Source of the DNA: Metabacillus crassostreae
Lineage (GTDB): Bacteria; Bacillota; Bacilli; Bacillales; Bacillaceae
Direction: 5' to 3'
DNA length: 64,000 nt
NCBI RefSeq assembly: GCF_016908395.1
Contig: NZ_JAFBDU010000002.1
Coordinates: 558,001-622,000, forward strand
The notes under the pieces were generated by a model, which saw only the letters and a list, made by a program, of their open reading frames with translations, was not told the origin of the DNA and made no database searches. The translations under genes and the position numbers were made by a program. This document shows, one piece after another, positions 9,451 through 19,600 of the stretch (position 1 is its first letter; each line of letters begins with the position of its first letter).

Positions 9451-10056
9451 ATGTACTATAATGCTGATACATTGCAATATATTCAACAGCTTCATCAACA
9501 TGTTCAGCATCAGGATAAAAAAATCCAACAATTAACGAACATCATACAAGAATTACGCACTGATGTAGAGCGGATCAAAAATAAACCCGTCACTAATATT
9601 GAACGAATTGAATATAAATTTGATCAATTAAAAGTCGAACAGCTGGACGGAACATTAAATATAGGTTTAAATCCAACCGATCCAGAACAAATCGATAATT
9701 TTGATGTTCAGCAAAAAGGAATAAATGTTAATGGAGTTCAACAACAACTAAGAGATCAACTATTCAAGCAATGTAGTCAAGATGTTAATCAATTCTTAAA
9801 TCAAGATTGTGCTGGATTTATTCAACAAGCGGAAAAACATTATGGTTTAAGCTTAGACGATCCACATCGTAAACATATTATTGAGGATATTAGAAAACAG
9901 ATAGATAGCCGTATCCAATATTACATTAACGGTCAACCACTTACAGAACAAGATTCATTACTAGAGAAAAAACAGGAAATCCTTTCTAAAGTAAAACAAG
10001 ATGTTGAAAATTCCATTCAACACTTTTTACAACACTTTCCTAAGGATACAAAATAA
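9451..10056 (+). CDS. gerPC: Spore germination protein GerPC
   Basis: The largest GerP protein, about 201 residues, cytosolic in type with no membrane segment. Residues about 8-50 (LHQHVQHQDKKIQQL...) form a coiled coil, followed by a conserved beta-rich block with the ERIEYKFDQLKVEQLDGTLN type sequence, and a glutamine-rich helical C-terminus. An in-frame GTG at 9442 is overlapped by the AAAGGTGGG ribosome site, so the ATG at 9451, eight bases downstream of that site, is preferred. It is the structural partner of the small GerP proteins in the coat. The stop is followed 24 bases later by gerPD. Confidence 0.93.
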   Translation: MYYNADTLQYIQQLHQHVQHQDKKIQQLTNIIQELRTDVERIKNKPVTNIERIEYKFDQLKVEQLDGTLNIGLNPTDPEQIDNFDVQQKGINVNGVQQQLRDQLFKQCSQDVNQFLNQDCAGFIQQAEKHYGLSLDDPHRKHIIEDIRKQIDSRIQYYINGQPLTEQDSLLEKKQEILSKVKQDVENSIQHFLQHFPKDTK

Positions 10057-10080
10057 AACTTTTCTACAAGGGTGATATAC

Positions 10081-10257
10081 GTGAATTTCACAGTTGTAAA
10101 TAAGGATATTCAAGTAGGTGCTATTCGAGTAACTGGGGTATCTAGTTCATCGGTTTTTTTAATTGGTGATACAAATACAATTTCGCTTTCCTCTGTATTT
10201 GATACACCACCTGAATCCCTAATCATTGGTCCTTTGGTACCGTTGGCACCGCAATGA
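10081..10257 (+). CDS. gerPD: Spore germination protein GerPD
   Basis: A 58-residue GerP protein. A GTG at 10072 overlaps the AAGGGTG ribosome site, so the GTG at 10081 (MNFTVVNKDIQVG) eight bases after AGGG is the likelier start and gives the length I recall for GerPD. It carries the SSSVFLIGD motif shared with GerPB and GerPE. The last four bases, ATGA, overlap the start of gerPE, a sign of translational coupling. Role: spore coat permeability to germinants. Confidence 0.9.
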   Translation: MNFTVVNKDIQVGAIRVTGVSSSSVFLIGDTNTISLSSVFDTPPESLIIGPLVPLAPQ

Positions 10258-10619
10258 TCAGCCGATACTCACAAGTAGCATCTGCATATGTTAATTCGAT
10301 CGGAATTAGTTCTGTTTTTAATATAGGGGATTCACAGCAGATTACTCCAACTGCAAAGGTTTTAGCCATACAACGTGAGGAAGAACGCTTTTTGGGAGAC
10401 GAAGGAGATCTTTCTGAGTATCCAATCTTTGAGGAGGAAATTCCACAACCTCAATTCTATGAAGAAGTTGTGACGAACTTTTTTCATGAAAATCCACGAA
10501 TAAGCGTGTCTAATGTAAAGGTAATCGCCATATCAAGTTCCGCTGTTTTTCAAATTGGGTCAACAAAGGATATTATTTGTGAAACACGGGTAAAAAATAT
10601 ACGTCAGCTAAAAAAGTGA
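10254..10619 (+). CDS. gerPE: Spore germination protein GerPE
   Basis: A 121-residue GerP protein starting inside the gerPD stop (ATGA overlap). It has two copies of the GerP motif, ISSVFNIGDSQ near residue 20 and SSSAVFQIGSTK near residue 97, flanking a very acidic linker (EEERFLGDEGDLSEYP and following residues). This internal duplication is a feature of GerPE. It works with the other GerP proteins in the spore coat. The gene is followed by 108 bases before gerPF, which contain a second SigK-like promoter. Confidence 0.92.
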   Translation: MISRYSQVASAYVNSIGISSVFNIGDSQQITPTAKVLAIQREEERFLGDEGDLSEYPIFEEEIPQPQFYEEVVTNFFHENPRISVSNVKVIAISSSAVFQIGSTKDIICETRVKNIRQLKK

Positions 10620-10668
10620 CCATATTTATGAAATTTATATGGATTGTCTATTTTCCTATAAATGACGA

Positions 10669-10696
10669 ACAATCATAAATTACTTCGCATAAAGTA
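10669..10696 (+). promoter_or_regulatory. Second SigK-like promoter, upstream of gerPF
   Basis: CATAAAGTA at 10688-10696 matches CATANNNTA with AC 17 bases upstream. It lies 32 bases before gerPF, inside the operon, so gerPF may also be transcribed alone in the mother cell. Confidence 0.45.
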
Positions 10697-10727
10697 AAGT
10701 ACTAGAGAAATAAAAAGGATGTTTTTT

Positions 10728-10946
10728 ATGCCAGCTATTGTAGGTCCAATAAAAATTAACAGTGTAGGTGGAGGCGTCGTTAATTTTGGAGATACCTTTT
10801 ATTTATCTCCGAAAAGTCAATCGAAAAGTGCCTCAGGCTCTGGTGGTGGAAGCACAGGAGACTTCCATATTATTAACAACGGTGTTAGTGCAACAAATTT
10901 GGTCGATCCTGATGTAACAGATCAAAATATGATCGCAAATAATTAA
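10728..10946 (+). CDS. gerPF: Spore germination protein GerPF
   Basis: Last gene of the operon, 72 residues starting MPAIVGPIKINSVGG. It is a paralogue of GerPA, with the same N-terminal MPAIVG, central glycine/serine-rich stretch (SASGSGGGSTG) and polar C-terminus ending DQNMIANN. The ATG at 10719 overlaps the AAAAAGGA ribosome site and is rejected in favour of 10728. Expected role and location are as for GerPA. A full-length dispersed repeat begins 12 bases after its stop codon and may supply the transcription terminator. Confidence 0.94.
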   Translation: MPAIVGPIKINSVGGGVVNFGDTFYLSPKSQSKSASGSGGGSTGDFHIINNGVSATNLVDPDVTDQNMIANN

Positions 10947-10957
10947 AACAGTAACAA

Positions 10958-11289
10958 GAGGATGGCACATAAGTATTTAAGCTAATGAAAAACCCGAATT
11001 ATTATGTGATATGTCAATTAAACATTCGCCTAATAGTTTGGGTTTTTATTTGCAGTTTTTTGATTTTACATACTATTTTTAAGAACTAGTGTAATGGAGC
11101 GGAAGACACTCGGGCACCTACGGGAATTGAGGAAAGGCTGAGACCCCGCAGGCTCGCCGAGGAGGCTCAGCTTCCTCCCCGGCGAATGGAGTGTCTGCAG
11201 CGCAATGGAACGAACTTGTTTCTTTCAGCTTTACTCAATTTAGATTTATTCGTCTTTTTGAATGATTTCTTTAATTATGTCCCAGCCTC
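10958..11289. repeat. Dispersed structured repeat, full-length copy B
   Basis: A 332-bp element between converging gerPF and yisB. Its ends form a terminal inverted repeat (GAGGATGGCACATAA against TTATGTCCCAGCCTC). An internal hairpin at 10988-11047 pairs AAACCCGAA-type and TTTGGGTTT-type arms and runs into T. The GC-rich core (11091-11214) contains ACACTC/GAGTGT outer arms, GAGGAA/TTCCTC, and GGCTGAG (11136-11142) against CTCAGC (11166-11171). No protein is encoded. Confidence 0.9.
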
Positions 11290-11489
11290 TTGTTTTTCTT
11301 TTTAGTTAGTTCAAAAACCAATCCATATTACTCTATTCACAAAATGCATCAAGCAATTTACCCTATGATCTGAGTTTTAGTCAATTCCTAATGCATCCAT
11401 AGGCATTAAGTGTCTTGTTCTACACTTTAAACATAAACAGCACTCATAATGAATCACACTAAAGTTATTACACATATCAAAAAACCAAT

Positions 11490-11795
11490 TTATCGACCTC
11501 TTTGTTTTCGCTCTTTAGATTTCCTGATTTGAACCAATTTACTTGAGGGCTGCTTGCGAATCCATTTCACAAAGCTTTTAAGTTTTTCATCTTGTTTTAA
11601 CTCATCGATAGTGGACAGTCTTGCAGCTAATTCGTCATTCATATATAAGGCATGAATTTGTTTATGACAAGGAATACATAGCTTGGCAGTTGGTAAAAAT
11701 GCCCCACCCATTTCTTTTGGTGTTAGGTGATGGATTGTTGTTTCAACTTCCTCTCTACCACAAAGCTCACATCTACCGATTTGTTTTTTTGACAT
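11490..11795 (-). CDS. yisB: HNH-type zinc-finger protein YisB
   Basis: A 101-residue protein with an HNH-endonuclease-like zinc finger: C9 and C12 (CELC), H22-H23, and C40-IP-C43-H44 with H48. The C-terminal third is very basic (KSKERKQRGR), suggesting nucleic acid contact. Members of this family are fused to or found near restriction and repair genes; its place directly downstream of sbcC on the same strand, as in B. subtilis, suggests association with the SbcCD repair block. Whether it cuts DNA is unknown. It starts at an ATG 87 bases after sbcC. Confidence 0.85.
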   Translation of the reverse strand: MSKKQIGRCELCGREEVETTIHHLTPKEMGGAFLPTAKLCIPCHKQIHALYMNDELAARLSTIDELKQDEKLKSFVKWIRKQPSSKLVQIRKSKERKQRGR

Positions 11796-11881
11796 TGTGA
11801 CAATCCTCTAGTTTGTTATATAGTACCTTACAGGTTTCTTTTTAAGTGTTTCTGTTACTTAACTATTCAGAAATCATGCTA

Positions 11882-14800
11882 TTACAAGGATTCTAAGTAA
11901 ACAGATGATCCTTTTCCTGATGGCTCAGCTGGTTCAACAATTAATTTTCTTTGTAATCTTGCTCTTAATTCTTGAACATGACTGATGATTCCTACAGATA
12001 GATTTTGTGCCTGAAGCTTCTCAAGAGCAGTGATCACTGTGTCCAGCAATTCCACATCCAACGTTCCAAAACCTTCGTCTAAGAAGAAAAATTGAAGTGG
12101 ATATTCGCCACGAAGTTGGATTTGTGTTGATAAAGACAATGCTAATGCAAGTGATGTTAAAAATGTCTCTCCACCTGACAATGAAGAAACAGGTCTTCTA
12201 ACACCTCCGTTTGCATCATCTCTCATAATAAATCCGCCTTGTGAGTCAACTTCTATCGCATATCTTCCTCTTGTTAATAAGCTTAAACGTTCTGAAGCAT
12301 CTCTGCTCACCTGCTGTAGCTGTTCTTCTGCTACATATTCAACAAAACTATTACCTTTAAAGACCGTTGTTAATTTTTCTAATTTTTGCAGCATATCATC
12401 TAATTCTTTTTGTGCTGTTTCAATCGCAGTGAAGCGTTCATGCTTATCTAACAGCTCTTGTAATGCGTTAGTAGCAGCACCTTTATTTGCAACAGCTTCC
12501 TCAACCATTGTTTTAGCTTCAGACTTAACTTGCTGGATTATATTCCAAGCTTCTAATGTGACCTCTTTATTAGACAGCTTTTCCATTATACGATTTAAGT
12601 CTGTGTTAAGCTGCTTCATTTTATCCAGATATGTTTCAATCTCAGCTTTCATTTGTTGCCTATTAGTTTCTGTTAAAAGAGAGGTTAATGTTTCTTCAAT
12701 CGTATTAAAAGATGTTTTTTCACAGAATGTTGTCCACTTTTGTTCAGCTTCTAAAGTCTTACTAGTTGCTCGTTCATATGTTTTTTCATTTGTTGCAAGA
12801 TCACTTTGAACATGATGTAGCATATTAGTGATCTTCTGCATTTCCTGATACAGATTATTTTCACGATCTGTTAAGTTTTTAATCTTTGTATTAATAAACT
12901 CAATCAGCGTAGATATTGAGGTGTTAGCATTATCTGTTATAAATTCTTTAAGCTTTTCATGTTTTTCGTTTATTAAAAGCTTCCGGTTATCAATCGTTGT
13001 TTTTAACCCGATTTGTTCTTCTGAAAGCTGTTGACCCGATTTTTCTTGAGCTTTAACCATTGCTTGTTGCTCTTCTATAAACGCAAAGCTTTTTTGAATT
13101 CGTTCATTTAATTGTTCATATTCTTCATCTTTCGTTATGATTTCCTTTTGGTACTGCTCAAGGTTATCAATTGGAATTGAAGAAAAATGTTCTTCATAGT
13201 ACGTCTTGGATTGTTCATATTTTTGTTTATTTTGTTTTTGTTTATCAGTCCACTCGTTAACATCAACACTAGCTGTAGAAATGAAATTACTGATTTTTAA
13301 CTCTTCCTGTTTTAATTCTCTTAACTGCTTAACATCTCTTTCAGTAGCTGCCTTAATTTCAAGAAAGTCTTGAGTCATTGCTTTAAATTCAGACTTAAAA
13401 ATCTGATAGACCGCAATAATTGTGATATCATTGTCATTTGACACAAGCTCTTTAACATGAATTTCCTCTTGCTGTATGTTCTCTACAAAAGTAAAGTCAG
13501 ATACAAGCTGCTGTGATAAGCTTTCTGCCTTCAATTGAATTGTTTGTGTTTCATTACTCATGCTTTGTAGTTGTTCTAATTGTTGCTTAAGTTGTGAAGC
13601 TGTTACTTCATTAGTATTCTGTTCTTGTGCGTCAAAATGAATAGGACTAGGATGATCGCATGATCCACAAACTGGACATGGTGCCCCATCCTCTAGCTGC
13701 TTCACAAGCTCAAAAGCAAGTTTTTTACTTTTTTCAATCTCCTCCTTTTCTACAGCTTCTTCAATTCGTTGTTTTGCAAAAGCAATATATTGCTTATACT
13801 GTTTTTCATATTCTGCAACTTGAAAGTAAAGATTATTTAACCTTTTATATTCAAGTTTAAGCTGATTTTGGCTTTTTATTAGTTCGGCTTCAATAAGCTG
13901 TTTTTTATGTTTTTCGTTATCCAATGTTTTTGATTTTGAGTGTAAAAATTCTGTTGTTTCATTATATTGTTGTTTACTTTGAAACACATTTTGCTTCGCT
14001 TCAATTGCAGCACGTAACTGTTCACGTTCTTTTGCTGTTACAAGCTTTGTTTTTTGTTCTTCTTGTAGTAGCTGCTGCTTGCTTACTGCTTTTTCAACAA
14101 ACTGCTCTGCCTTCTTTAATAAAGATTGACTTTCTTCACGCTTTTTTTGTAAAAGGTAATGTTTATTTTGAAGCTCCTCTAGCAGCTTCTGATCATTTTG
14201 CAGATCTAACTCCACCTTTTTCAATGAAACAAGCTTCTCTCGCTTTGCTACTAAATTTGGCTCTTGCTCAGCTTTTTCTTTACGTACCTTTTCATAATCT
14301 TGGCTTATTTGATCATATTGCTGTTTTATTTCACTATATTTCTTCTTTACGACCTCAAGATTAACCTCAGCTTCTTGTTTTTCTTTTCTAAGCTCTTGTA
14401 ATGCTTCAGCATAAGGTCGTAATGTTTCTGCTTCATCTGCCTTTTTTAGCTGCTTTTGTAAATCTTCAATTCTATCTTCTTCTTTTATTAAATTCACTTT
14501 TTCCTTTTCAAATTCTACCTTTTGCTGCTGGAGCTCCCATAACGCTTTCTTATCTTCGAATTCCTTTGTTACACTCTCAAATTCTTTATTACGTTTTTGT
14601 AATAACACTTCTGCATCATTTAATTGTTTCTTTGCCTCCTCTACCGCTGTAGAAGATGCATTTCCTAAACCTGTTTTTTCAGCTTCAAGCTCATTACGAG
14701 CAATTCTTGTTACTGTAACTCGCTTCTTTAACTTTTTCATAAGCTGATCACCATATTGCTCTAAATGAAATAATCTTTGAAGCATTTGTCTTCTTTCTGC

Positions 14801-15289
14801 ACCTTTTAATGAAAGAAACTCTGCAAATTTACCTTGTGGAAGCACAACAGCACGTGTGAAATCATCAATTGTTAAGCCAAGGAGTCCGTATACCTTTTCA
14901 TTAACGTCAACAGCTTTATCCGCTAATACGACATGTTCTTCTCCAGCTTCTATTAACCTACATATCGCAGTTTTCACACGTACATCATCTGTCCTTTTGA
15001 ACACTCGTTCAACAACGTATCTTTTTTTAGCTGAAGCATTTTCAAGTTCAAATGAAAATGAAACGGTGAGCTGGTCTTCTGCATGGTTTAAAATGCCATG
15101 TGTATTATTCATCGCTCGCTCCACTTTTCCATATAAAGCAAGAGTCATAGCATCTAAAATTGATGACTTTCCACTTCCAGTAGGTCCAAAGATCCCAAAA
15201 ATCCCACCATCACAAAGAGAGTCAAAATCGATTGTCTGCTTCTCTCTAAAGCTATGCAAACCAGATACAGTTAACTGGATTGGCTTCAT
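11882..15289 (-). CDS. sbcC: Exonuclease SbcCD, ATPase subunit SbcC
   Basis: A 1135-residue SMC-like ATPase that partners SbcD to process hairpins and blocked double-strand ends (bacterial Rad50). Walker A GPTGSGKS at 35-42; long coiled coils either side of the zinc hook CPVC near residue 536; signature LSGGETF near 1040 and Walker B FFFLDEGFGTLD near 1068. Length and layout are those of Firmicute SbcC. It overlaps the end of sbcD by four bases, so the two are translationally coupled. yisB follows on the same strand. Confidence 0.96.
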   Translation of the reverse strand: MKPIQLTVSGLHSFREKQTIDFDSLCDGGIFGIFGPTGSGKSSILDAMTLALYGKVERAMNNTHGILNHAEDQLTVSFSFELENASAKKRYVVERVFKRTDDVRVKTAICRLIEAGEEHVVLADKAVDVNEKVYGLLGLTIDDFTRAVVLPQGKFAEFLSLKGAERRQMLQRLFHLEQYGDQLMKKLKKRVTVTRIARNELEAEKTGLGNASSTAVEEAKKQLNDAEVLLQKRNKEFESVTKEFEDKKALWELQQQKVEFEKEKVNLIKEEDRIEDLQKQLKKADEAETLRPYAEALQELRKEKQEAEVNLEVVKKKYSEIKQQYDQISQDYEKVRKEKAEQEPNLVAKREKLVSLKKVELDLQNDQKLLEELQNKHYLLQKKREESQSLLKKAEQFVEKAVSKQQLLQEEQKTKLVTAKEREQLRAAIEAKQNVFQSKQQYNETTEFLHSKSKTLDNEKHKKQLIEAELIKSQNQLKLEYKRLNNLYFQVAEYEKQYKQYIAFAKQRIEEAVEKEEIEKSKKLAFELVKQLEDGAPCPVCGSCDHPSPIHFDAQEQNTNEVTASQLKQQLEQLQSMSNETQTIQLKAESLSQQLVSDFTFVENIQQEEIHVKELVSNDNDITIIAVYQIFKSEFKAMTQDFLEIKAATERDVKQLRELKQEELKISNFISTASVDVNEWTDKQKQNKQKYEQSKTYYEEHFSSIPIDNLEQYQKEIITKDEEYEQLNERIQKSFAFIEEQQAMVKAQEKSGQQLSEEQIGLKTTIDNRKLLINEKHEKLKEFITDNANTSISTLIEFINTKIKNLTDRENNLYQEMQKITNMLHHVQSDLATNEKTYERATSKTLEAEQKWTTFCEKTSFNTIEETLTSLLTETNRQQMKAEIETYLDKMKQLNTDLNRIMEKLSNKEVTLEAWNIIQQVKSEAKTMVEEAVANKGAATNALQELLDKHERFTAIETAQKELDDMLQKLEKLTTVFKGNSFVEYVAEEQLQQVSRDASERLSLLTRGRYAIEVDSQGGFIMRDDANGGVRRPVSSLSGGETFLTSLALALSLSTQIQLRGEYPLQFFFLDEGFGTLDVELLDTVITALEKLQAQNLSVGIISHVQELRARLQRKLIVEPAEPSGKGSSVYLESL

Positions 15290-16467
15290 CCCTCATCACC
15301 TTCCTCTGACTCTTCATCCTGTTGAACAAGCTCTAAAAATAATTTCACTAGCTCATCCTCAGGCTTTGCGCCACCTGTTTGCTTTTCATAAAATTGCGAG
15401 AATAATTGATCAATAGGTAAATTAGCTTGTCGTGTAGCAGCTACCTCTAACTCTTTTTGAAAAACAGGACGAATGTGAATAAAACCTGAATGCCACTTAC
15501 GTAAGCGATGAATTTCCTCAATTGACAGTGTTGAGGTTAAATGAATTTCTAAGTCAATCCATGCAGATGCATCTCTTCCTTCATCAAGCCAGCTATGAAC
15601 TTGACTTATCCCTTCTGTTGCCTTCCACTTCACAAGAGGTTTACCAGATGATAACGGTATTTCTTTCATTTCAACTGGCTTACTTGGCTCAGCATCGAGA
15701 ATTGTGACAGACTTTGCGTAGCCAATCTCTGAAAAGCTATAAGCAAGAGGTGATCCAGAATATCGTGTTAGGGTTTTCGCACGGTTAATATTTTGTGGTC
15801 GATGTAAATGCCCTAATGCTACATACTGTGCTGCTTCTGGCATACTTGTTGCTGCAACTGTATATGCACCACCTACTTCAATAGGTCTCTCTGAATCTGT
15901 TGAACTCCCTCCTGCCACATGAATATGACTCATTGCAATATTCACAGTGTCAGACCTGAATTGCTTACTCATCATCGTAAAAAGCTCTCGAATTTTTTCA
16001 TCATATTTATTTCTTAATAAGATCTCATCATGCTCTTCTGATAAAACTTGTTCAAGCCTCGCTTCTGAAGGATAAGCAAGTGCGGCTACCTTCATTTGTT
16101 GGCCAAGTCTTGGAATATCTACCTTTATCGTATCAATTATTGGGTAACCAATTAAATGGATAGAATGATTACCAGCTAGAGGAGATGCTGCTGAAAGGCG
16201 ATCTGGATTATCATGATTTCCTGCAATCACGACAATCGGTCGTTTTCCATGATCAGATAACCGTGAAAGCCCTTCATAAAATAATTGTTCAGCTGCAGCA
16301 GGTGGATTCACCGTATCAAACGCATCACCAGCCATTAAGATTGCATCAACTTTTTCTTCTTCTACTATTTTAACAAGTTCATCTATAAATTGAGCTTGCT
16401 CTGCCAAACGACTACGTCCCTCTAGAGATCTACCAAGGTGCCAATCAGCTGTATGCAATATTCGCAT
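15286..16467 (-). CDS. sbcD: Exonuclease SbcCD, nuclease subunit SbcD
   Basis: A 393-residue calcineurin-fold nuclease (bacterial Mre11) that makes Mn-dependent 3'-5' exonuclease and hairpin endonuclease cuts when bound to SbcC. Metal-binding motifs are visible in order: D8 and H10 in ADWHLG, D48 in GDAFD, N84-H85 in GNHD, the SHIHVAG histidines near 185 and GHLHRPQ near 220. The C-terminal 100 residues form the capping and SbcC-binding part. The stop overlaps the sbcC start. A terminator separates it from addA upstream, so sbcDC-yisB is its own transcription unit. Confidence 0.96.
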   Translation of the reverse strand: MRILHTADWHLGRSLEGRSRLAEQAQFIDELVKIVEEEKVDAILMAGDAFDTVNPPAAAEQLFYEGLSRLSDHGKRPIVVIAGNHDNPDRLSAASPLAGNHSIHLIGYPIIDTIKVDIPRLGQQMKVAALAYPSEARLEQVLSEEHDEILLRNKYDEKIRELFTMMSKQFRSDTVNIAMSHIHVAGGSSTDSERPIEVGGAYTVAATSMPEAAQYVALGHLHRPQNINRAKTLTRYSGSPLAYSFSEIGYAKSVTILDAEPSKPVEMKEIPLSSGKPLVKWKATEGISQVHSWLDEGRDASAWIDLEIHLTSTLSIEEIHRLRKWHSGFIHIRPVFQKELEVAATRQANLPIDQLFSQFYEKQTGGAKPEDELVKLFLELVQQDEESEEGDEG

Positions 16468-16573
16468 GTTATCGACTTCCTTTCAAACTGAATCTTTGTT
16501 GCCCATTTAGTGACTTTTGGTTATTTATTAATCTTTTTTGTACAAATTTTATTTTATGGAACCTTAATAAAAT

Positions 16574-16619
16574 AAGGGAAGCTCACAAACATAGTGGCTA
16601 TGTCTTGCTCACTTCCCTT
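16574..16619 (-). terminator. Rho-independent terminator after addBA
   Basis: On the minus strand AAGGGAAG and ACATAG pair with CTATGT and CTTCCCTT in a long interrupted hairpin followed by TTATTTTATT. It starts 13 bases after the addA stop and closes the addBA operon. Confidence 0.85.
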
Positions 16620-16631
16620 GAATCTTTCTTT

Positions 16632-19600
16632 CTACATTTCCACTAAATGACCACCATCAAAGAAAAATAAGTATTTCTCATGCAGTGGTTTTTGAATAAT
16701 ATCTTCTATCGCCTTACTGTATAAATCAATTTGGACTCTATAGCGATTTTTCAAAGTGATTTCTGCTTCTGTAAAGTTAGCAAATTTGCCTTTAATAGTA
16801 TCTGTTTTATAATCTAGTAACACAATACCTAAGTCATCTTCAAACAAGAGGTCAATAACACCTTGTACTAATATTGGCTCACCATTGAATTTATCATTAT
16901 TTTGCTCATCATAAGCATAACTAAATGGTACTTCACGATACACATTTTTAGCTTTTAACAATCTTTCTCCAAGAGGTGTAGCAAAAAAGTTAATAATTTG
17001 CTCAATATTTATTACGTCTGCTAGTTCTTTTGATAAAATTTCTCTTTTTACAAGCTCGTCTATTAAGCCTTTTACACTAGTTTCTGTTAGTGAATTTTCT
17101 AAATCAATATGCTGCATAACCGTATGCATGGCTGTTCCTCGCTCAGCAGCAGTAACAGACTTACTTTGCATAAAGCTCGGACGATTATATAAAAAGGATT
17201 GTGATAACTGCTGCTTTATCAGCTGTTGATCACTATATTCATCTTGAATCTCCCGCTGACGTTTAAGCTCTGTCACTGATTGTTTTGACCGTTTTATTGT
17301 TTCATCCATAAATGGATACATCCATGAAAGATACTCAATAACAGATTGCTTTTGTTCACTTTCAATTGAAACAGCTTCTCCACCACTAATGGATGCCAGA
17401 AGTTCAGCATTTAATTCTTGTTCTTCCTTAAATGGCTCTACAAGTTCTTCACCTTTTACCTTTTCGATGATCCACCTTGATGGATGCTGGGCAATTTCTT
17501 CTTGGTGAGAAATCTGACCTTCTGTTAAAATTGTGCAATCCTGATGACGAATTAATGCTGGTCCAACCCAATCTAAATAGCTTTTCGCCTTAGCACGTTC
17601 AAAGTCTGGTAAAAGCCAGTCAGTATGTGTAAGGTGATTTTGCCAATCTGTTATCGTTTTCTCCGCATCCTTTAATGTTCCGATGAGATATAGCTTTTCT
17701 TTTGCACGTGTTAGGGCTACATATAACACACGCATTTCTTCAGCAAGAAGCTCCATCCTCATTTTCTTCTTTAAAGCAATATAAGCTAATGTTGGATAGC
17801 TTACTCGTAAGTTAGGATTGATAAGTTTTGTACCAAATCCTAATTCCTTATCAAGTAAGTATTTTTTATTAAGATCCATCATATTAAACTGTTTAGAAAG
17901 TCCTGCTACAAAAACAACTGGAAATTCTAATCCTTTACTACTATGAATTGTCATTAATCTTACAACATCCTCTTGCTCTCCCAATGCACGTGCAGCACCT
18001 AAATCATCTCCACGATCCTGCATTCGTTCAATAAAGCGTAGAAAACGGAATAATCCCCTAAAAGATGTTGCTTCATATTGACGTGCTCTGTCATATAGAG
18101 CTCTTAGATTGGCTTGTCTTTGCTTTCCACCTGGCATACCTCCAACAAAGTCAAAAAACTTTGTATCACGATAAAGCTGCCAAATTAAATCTGAAACAGA
18201 TCCTTGTCTGGCAAGATCACGCCATTGTTGTAACAGGAACACAAATGGCTCTAGTTTTTTATATAACTCCTGATGATTATCATTAGAAGACATCATAAAT
18301 GCTTTTACTGCATCGTAAAATGTTCCTTTTCGATCGAACGTACGAATTATAGAAAGTTCATTTTCATTTAACCCAACTATCGGTGATCGAAGTACAGCCG
18401 CTAATGGTATATCCTGAAACGGATTATCAATAATCCTGAGCAACGACATCATAATCGCTACCTCTGTTGCTTCAAAATATCCATTTGATAAATTGGCATA
18501 GACAGGTATTCCTGCCTGTTTAAATTCCTCCATAATTTGTGGAGCCCATGGCATAGAACGGAGGAGGATAACAACATCACGGTACGTAATTGGCCGAGTA
18601 TCATCAATACCTCTGTCATAAATTTGAAACTGCTGATCGATTAATTCTTTTATCTTTTTCGCCATTAATCTAGCTTCTAATTGAACAGTTTCTAGCTCCT
18701 GCTCATCAAAAACACCTTCTGGCTCTGCTTCACCATAATCAGATTCTTGACCCTTACCTCCGCGTTCAACTAATAAAAGCTCAGTTTTCATTAGTTCACT
18801 GTTGGGATAAGAAGCGCCAAGCTTTAATTCTGCATCATGATCATACTCAATTTCTCCAACCTTTTCCCCCATAATTTGCTTAAACAAATAGTTTGTTCCG
18901 TCTAATACCTCTGAACGGCTTCTGAAGTTTTTGGACAAATCAATTCGCATTCCAGTTTGATCTGCGGATTGGTTAAATCGCTTATATTTACTTAGGAAAA
19001 GAAAAGGCTCTGCTAATCTGAATCGATAAATCGATTGCTTTACATCACCAACCATAAATAGGTTACCAGTTGCTTCATTATCCTTTGTGACAAGTTTTAA
19101 GATCGATTCCTGAACAAGGTTTGTATCCTGATATTCGTCAACAAGTACTTCAACAAACTGTTGTTTATAATAAGAAGCTGCTTCACTAGGCTCTTGATTT
19201 TCTGTACTAAGAATTTGTAAGCAATAATGCTCTAAATCAGCAAAATCAACAATTCCCTTGTCCTTTTTCATTCCTTCATATCGTTCAGCAAATTGCTTCA
19301 CTAAATCTACAAGCTTTGAAACGACTGGATTTAAATGGGTAAAATCCTGCAAATAATTGTCCAAGGAACGGGAAAATAACTCATCTCTAAGCTGCTCAAC
19401 TTGTTTCTTAGCTGCATTACGTAATGCTGTAACTTGATCAGTTAAAGCTTTATCATACTGGTCACCTTTAACAATCTTCGCTCTAGTTAGTTTGAATTTT
19501 TTCAGTTGCTCTCCCAATAGATCCCATGAATGCTTACTTGCAATAATTTCTGACATTTGTTTTAAATCATCTTCCAAATTTTCAGCTCTGGGAGCAGGAC

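Noticed and set aside
12429-15416. Long plus-strand frames opposite sbcC and sbcD
   Set aside because: Antisense shadows of strongly supported genes, with hydrophobic composition caused by reading the opposite strand.
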